Shown here: positions 59,007-64,000 of the stretch, piece after piece
How positions within the stretch are numbered: the first letter of the stretch is position 1
Layout of the letters: the number at the start of each line of letters is the position of its first letter
Origin: Bryum argenteum
Lineage: Eukaryota > Streptophyta > Bryopsida > Bryales > Bryaceae
Length of the DNA stretch: 64,000 bases
Reading direction: 5' to 3'
Assembly: GCA_037043015.1 (NCBI GenBank)
Contig: CM073327.1
Coordinates: 10,460,727-10,524,726, forward strand
Program-made: the position numbers and the translations under genes
Notes under the pieces: model-generated
Seen by the model: the letters and a program-made list of their open reading frames with translations, nothing else
What the model was told of the DNA's origin: nothing
Databases searched by the model: none

Positions 59007-59949
59007 GCGCGAATGAAAGCGAATGAGTTACAGACCCTCATCGGCCCTAGCACATGGTGCACAGTTTCACAGCAACTGTTTCTAGAAGACAATAACAAGC
59101 TTGGAAGCAGAAGGAAACTGGTCCTTGACAGCAGGAAGCATCTGAAGTACTTATGAATCGTATCTAGAAAGATATAACAAGCCCGTAAGCTGCAGGCAGA
59201 TAACGAAAAGCATCACCAATTCTTTCTAGTTATCAACAACAAGCTTGCAGACTGTTTCTAGAGAACAGTAACGAGCTTGGTAGGGTCGAGGTTGTTTTTT
59301 ACTAATATGGTTGAAAATGGAGCAAGCGGTGATGGTACAGTAAGCTTGAGAATCTTGTACTATATTTTTTTGGTGGTTTTTGTCAACAGTCAATCACCGC
59401 TCTCTTGAAGTCTTCGAGGTATTGAGAGGAACTGAGGAAGTGGGTCTCCGTTGAAAGTCTTACCTCCACCTTTTGAAATGCATTTGCGGCCACATTATGA
59501 ATGTGATTTTTCTATTGTAGGTGCATGGATTTTTATTCAAATTTTAATTTTGGAACAGGATATTGGCCTCCGTAAGTCAAGATCGGAGGCTATCCACTTT
59601 TTCTTAAACAAATTGTATCTCGTGGAGTCGTAGGTTGAGGAATTGGTTGACGCTTTTGGTGTGAGTTTTACTTTAGTTCCTATTATCGTGAATTATCTTG
59701 AGCAGGATATGGTATCGGTACCACTAAGACGCGTCTCATTATGTGTGATCTATGTGTAATTCATTATATATATGCTAGAAATTTCTTTTTTAACCCCTTG
59801 TATACAATTGTAGCCAGGTCAGCTATAATACCATCTGGTTAGAATACAATATTGTTTTTTATCAAAAAAGTAGTTTCGAAAAAATCACACTATTTTGGAG
59901 GGGCACCCATATCATGTCCTTAACAATTCCTGTGGTTTGTGTGGATTTG

Positions 59950-60090
59950 ACACCAAACAAAACTGTTGCCCAAGTGGTGAGACATGTTGTACCCAAACTC
60001 AAATTGAAAACGTTCCCAATTAGTGGGACATATTGTATGTAAACTCAAATGAAAATGTTGCGGAAGTGGTGGGACATATTGTACTCTGGG
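59950..60090. repeat. 45-bp satellite, block 1
   Basis: About three degenerate copies of a unit built from AAAATGTTGCCGAAGTGGTG and GGACATATTGTATCTAAACTC. Confidence 0.8.
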
Positions 60091-60627
60091 AAGGGTTGAC
60101 TCCATAGGGGGTTTGGTATATTACGTGCGGCAAAGGGGTATTGTTGTAGGAGGTATTTTGATGACCACGATGAACTAAATGGTCCCTGTCTCTACCTAAT
60201 TTTCCAATTCATGGTATTTGTTTGTCCCATACAATTACTTATGATTCTCAAGGAGGGGCAATTTTTTAGAGTCTAATTTGTTATAAGAGAAAATTTGGCC
60301 TCTTGCAAACACTTCCATTTTCATATTCATTCATGATAGTTGACTGTTACATGTAATTTTTCATCCATCCAAGGAGATCCCAAGGTGCAGTAATCAACCC
60401 TTAAAATATTTTATGGTTATATTCTTATCTTTTAGGGTATCTTATAACAAGCTCTTAAAAATATGACAAATTATTTACCAACGTACCTTACTCATACCTT
60501 ACTTGTTAGATGATTTATACACCCTATATTATATCCAATTTTTTCTAATTTTTAGACACATGATTTTATTACCTCCCTATATTATGCCGCACATTGTCTA
60601 GTAAAAAAATCTAAGCCACCCACCCGG

Positions 60628-60955
60628 GATTGTACCTAAACTCAAAATGTTGCCTGAATGGTGGGACATACCGTATGTGAACTCAAATGAAGCAGTTGCC
60701 GAAGTCGTGGGAACTACCATGGGTACACTCAAATGAAGATGTTGTCGAAGTGGTGGAACATATTGTATCTAAACTCAGAACCAAACTATTGCCCAACTAA
60801 AGTGGTGAGACATACCGTATCTAAACTCAAATGAAAATGTTGTCGAAGTGGTGGGACCTACTGTATCTAAACTCAAATCAAAATGTTGCCCAAATGGTCG
60901 GATATATTGTATCTCAACTCTATTGGAAATACTGCCCAAATGATGGGATATGTCA
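60628..60955. repeat. 45-bp satellite, block 2
   Basis: About seven further copies of the same unit as in 59,950-60,090, in the same orientation, separated from block 1 by about 540 bp of unrelated AT-rich DNA. Confidence 0.82.
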
Positions 60956-61171
60956 CTCGCTTAGGAATCCATATTTTGAGCCCAAGTCCTAATGGCATAC
61001 CATAGAAAGGACACTTCGTTCGCAACAATTCCGACAAGAGTCTCATGTGCAGATATTTTTCTTATAGCTTGGTAAAGAAGCTAGCATGAAGTCTTTCTTG
61101 CACCCAATTTCTAATTGAAAATAATAGGATCTATAGCTAAACAATTCCTTCACCGATAATTTGGGGTCACC

Positions 61172-61829
61172 ACCACTATCTCACTACGCTTGAGTCATCT
61201 CTTGATCTTCTTGTCAAAAGCCCATCCTCTCTTTTCCATCTTATTAGCAGGGTACTGTTGCACATCATCTCTTGGCATGCTATAGAAGATGTAAAACAAG
61301 GTCTCATTATAGAAAAGTAGAAAGTCTCCCTTCCACCCACTGTCCAAAGTAGTAGGATATATAACCAAACCATTCCCAAACTCATGAGTTGAAGTTATCA
61401 AGAAGTAGAAGAGAAACACCAACCTATTTAGAGGTCGGAGTGAATAGAGTGTTTGTTCAACCTATCCTTGGATGTATGCCCGGAGGTCATCACACCAATG
61501 GCGGGACTACTAACCCCTTTTGGGGTGAACACTAAGCTAGTTCCTACCTAGCTACTAGTGTATTAGAGATATCTGACATGGTATCCCCCAACGGGCTTTG
61601 AGGTATCCATACAACGAGGTTCAAGAACCCCCCACTATAGTTGGGTGGACTATGGTGGTGAGCTCCACGCCAGCATGGGGGATAGACCCACTCCCTCCTC
61701 ATTGGGGATCATGAGCCCCAACCACTAAGCCAAGGCTTGTAGTGCCTTTTAGGAGTTATCATCAACATCTCACTACGCTTGAGTCACCTCTTCATCTCCT
61801 TGTCAAACAACCATCCTCTCTTTTCCGCC
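61172..61829. repeat. Pair of 65-bp direct repeats
   Basis: Copies at 61,172-61,239 and 61,761-61,829 share CTCACTACGCTTGAGTCA, CTTGTCAAA and CCATCCTCTCTTTTCC, about 88 percent identical by eye, same orientation. Confidence 0.7.
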
Positions 61830-63532
61830 GCGTGTATACTTATGTTTTATCCCTTGGCATGTTAAGTCTACATGAGAATTCCTCCGGTGAGAGGTGGAGA
61901 AGTTCACCATGCAAAGAAGATAGATTCCAATACATATTATATTTCCTTACATAGATATTGTATTTCCTTACATATACATTGTATCAAAATAATCCAACAA
62001 GAATTGTGTTTACGAAGAAGTAAAAGCTATATTCATGGAAAACGGATTAAATTTTAAATCAAATTGTGCAATATAATATTACTATTTTAAGTGCATTTTC
62101 ACCTTCAATCCTAAATGAATATCCTATGGTAAGAAGTTTGATAGACATGGCTTTAAAGTATGTTACAATTAAAAAGAAACTCATTACTCTCTACATGTGA
62201 AAAGAACATCCGACGAAACCTTCTTTGGCAACTATACTTCCAAAAACTATAATGAACACAAAATTCCTACATCCTTGGACAAGACAAGGTCTCTCTTGAA
62301 GGAAATTGCTCCTAGATGTGGCAAGTGTGATTGTGTAGGAGTTTGCATCTAAAGTTGTGAATGCCTTATATAGAAGGCTTGTTTGGATTGCAATATATTG
62401 GTCTAATGTTTACATGTTTCGCAATGGTATAGCTTGTACCTTAAAAAAACCTTTCATGATTGAATATGCATTAAAATCTTTGCTCCAAACAAAATACGAA
62501 GCTTGAAATATTTACTTCAAATTGAAATATTTATAAGATGCAAAAATTGAAAACACTTTAATATCCTCTAAATCACTACCTTAGGTAAAGCTAAGGAAAG
62601 TTAAGTGAAATCTCCCTTCTACAATAGGATGGCATGGAGGGATTTACAGAGCATTTTCAAGCAATCTGGTACCCCAAAATCCTCATTCGGAGGGAGAAAA
62701 AGCTGGATTAACACAAAAAAGTAAAACGAAAAGGTATAAACCCCAAGCATGCCCGAGGGGCTTTTTTCCAACACCTTTGTAGCCCCTCATTGTACACAAC
62801 TTTTCACTTATACTTTGATGTCAAAATGGCCACCTTCTTACGATGCATTCATTTTACAGTTCAAATTACAATCTGTATGAGTGATATAGTTTGGTTAGAA
62901 AGGATTGTGGTAGGTAGGTTGTGGTTGTACATAACCTTGTAGGAGGTTGCAAGCCCATCATTGATTGGTTCATTCATGATGCCCAAGTCCAAAAGATGTT
63001 GTGATCCAATTGTGAGTTGCCTCGTTTGAAAGCCCATGGGCGTTTAAGGGTTAAAATTCTTTACAAACCTAGACCTCATATGGCTGAGCTAAATATATTG
63101 TAATGAAAGATGAAATAAATCAATTGAAGTATAGATAGAGTATGTATGTAACAAGTTACACTTTTTTCTAGTGCTACTTAAGTATCCCTAACTTTTACTT
63201 TTGAGAAGTGTCCAACAGTTTTACTATGTCCCAAAAATTTCAGTAAAGCCCCTAGAATGCGGGCCGCAAATCACGGCTTAAAAACCGGAGAAGAGGGGGT
63301 ATGAGAGGGTCCAAGTGGAGGAGTCTTGGGGGCGGAGGGTCTTGGGGGCAAAGGGTCTTGGAGGAGCGATTTATCCCATATCATTTGTAGCTGCTTCCTC
63401 TCCTGAGCAAGTACAAGAGGGTTGGGGCTAGCCTTAAAGAATAAAATCTTATAATAAATAAAGTGCACTCATGGGGTCCATTTGGCATGAGAGGACCTTA
63501 ATTAATTAATTAATGTTGCTACATAGTGAAGG

Positions 63533-63601
63533 TTTTACTTTTGAGAAGTGTCACATCTGCAGACAAGGACTTACTTTTGAGAAGTGTCACATGTGCAAAC
63601 A
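63533..63601. repeat. 33-bp tandem repeat before the YJU2-like gene
   Basis: TTACTTTTGAGAAGTGTCAC followed by AT(C/G)TGCA(G/A)ACA occurs twice; a third partial match (TACTTTTGAGAAGTGTCC) lies at about 63,197. Confidence 0.8.
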
Positions 63602-63607
63602 GCCATG

Positions 63608-63616
63608 GTATAAAAG
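63608..63616 (+). promoter_or_regulatory. TATA box of the YJU2-like gene
   Basis: GTATAAAAG lies 124 bp upstream of the ATG at 63,739, immediately after the tandem repeat. Spacing allows a normal leader of about 90-100 bases. Confidence 0.5.
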
Positions 63617-63738
63617 GCATAATCTTAGACTCCAAGATCCTTTTTCTTGGGCCTCCTGCAAGTTTGTCATTTCTTGCCATCACCGTCCCCGTCTTTCTTT
63701 CTTCAGGTACTCCAGATTGAGTTGAGCGGGAGCAGCCG

Positions 63739-64000
63739 ATGGCTTCTGCTAAGCTGGCGCCTATGATGCTTCCGGCGAGCATCCAGTGCAATACATGCGG
63801 GAGCTTAATTTTCAACGGTGCCAAGGTACACGGTCGCAGGGAGGTCGTCCAAGGGGAGACATACATGGGTATCCAAATCTTTCGCTTTTACTTCAAGTGC
63901 AGCAATTGTTCCGCTCTATTGATTATGAAGACCGACCCTCAAAACGGTAGCTATATCATGGAAGCGGGTTCGGCTACATTGATTATGAGGATGGACCCTC
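63739..64000 (+). CDS. YJU2/CWC16-family splicing factor, 5' part
   Basis: The frame starts at MASAKLAPMMLPASIQC; an in-frame TGA upstream supports this Met. It shows the N-terminal zinc region of the Saf4/Yju2 (CWC16) family: CNTCGSLIFNGAKVHGRRE, then GIQIFRFYFKCSNC, TDPQNGSYIMEAG. The four cysteines in two CxxC pairs are all present. Family members join the spliceosome around the first catalytic step. Compared with the family the N-terminal arm before the zinc region is short. A 20-residue unit ending IMKTDP is followed by a second, similar one ending IMRMDP, which the family does not have. The gene runs off the window, so it could be intact or a retrocopy. Confidence 0.8.
   Translation, partial: MASAKLAPMMLPASIQCNTCGSLIFNGAKVHGRREVVQGETYMGIQIFRFYFKCSNCSALLIMKTDPQNGSYIMEAGSATLIMRMDP

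Larger units (their letters stand above)
59010..63520. other. Repeat-bearing intergenic region
   Basis: These 4.5 kb hold no gene I can support. Besides the listed satellites there is a GC-richer patch at 61,480-61,740 with short inverted pairs (ACTAACCCC with GGGGTGAAC; TTGGGG...CCCCAA) that may be an old element, and a G-rich run with TCTTGGGGGC repeated at 63,327-63,362. Confidence 0.5.

Noticed and set aside
61480..61740. tRNA-derived SINE or tRNA gene
   Set aside because: Short inverted pairs are present, but no A/B box pair or cloverleaf could be formed by eye.

Overview
This is plant nuclear DNA: intron-rich genes with plant-type proteins (an RS31-type splicing factor, an FBL11-type BTB-LRR protein, a SUVR3-type SET protein, a class V chitinase) sit beside CACTA, PIF/Harbinger, Ty3/gypsy and Ty1/copia remnants. 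I cannot name the species. An early-diverging land plant such as a moss is possible, but nothing in the window proves it.

The left half (1 to about 34,100) is a transposon graveyard. From position 1 to 16,674 lies a CACTA (En/Spm) element whose left end is outside the window. It has a TNP1/Transposase_24-like gene on the minus strand (76-5284) and a decayed TNP2-type transposase on the plus strand (7631-13249), transcribed away from each other. The right end is a TAGTG terminus at 16,674. Next come a PIF/Harbinger remnant (16,715-about 18,450), AT-rich DNA with a 59-bp tandem duplication and a MITE-like element with terminal inverted repeats (20,033-20,647), and a minus-strand Ty3/gypsy element (21,426-28,750) with one long LTR and one 70-bp LTR stub. 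A Ty1/copia remnant follows, cut into two pieces (28,880-29,500 and 33,330-34,090). The 3.8 kb between the pieces carries a broken copy of SUVR3 exon 1 and a pair of 140-bp direct repeats.

The right half is a gene island. In order: RS31-like SR splicing factor (minus, five exons, one GC-AG intron); FBL11-like BTB-BACK-LRR protein (plus, many exons, one probable GC-AG intron); THI5/NMT1-like protein (minus, six exons); SUVR3-like F-box/SET protein (minus, four exons); SpoU/TrmH rRNA or tRNA methyltransferase, probably organellar (plus, five exons); class V chitinase (minus, two exons). SUVR3 and TrmH are head to head with about 580 bp between start codons. FBL11/THI5-like and TrmH/chitinase are tail to tail. 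From 58.6 to 63.7 kb I see only repeats, including two blocks of a 45-bp satellite. The window ends inside the start of a YJU2/CWC16-family splicing protein.

The exon structures I give for RS31, THI5-like, SUVR3, TrmH and chitinase keep the reading frame through every junction, with totals divisible by three. I found no tRNA, rRNA or CRISPR, and no evidence for a wholly new multi-gene system. The most unusual items are the SUVR3 exon copy inside the copia insertion, the GC-AG introns, the telomere-motif minisatellite inside a TrmH intron, the LTR asymmetry of the gypsy element and the loss of the third catalytic residue in the Harbinger transposase.
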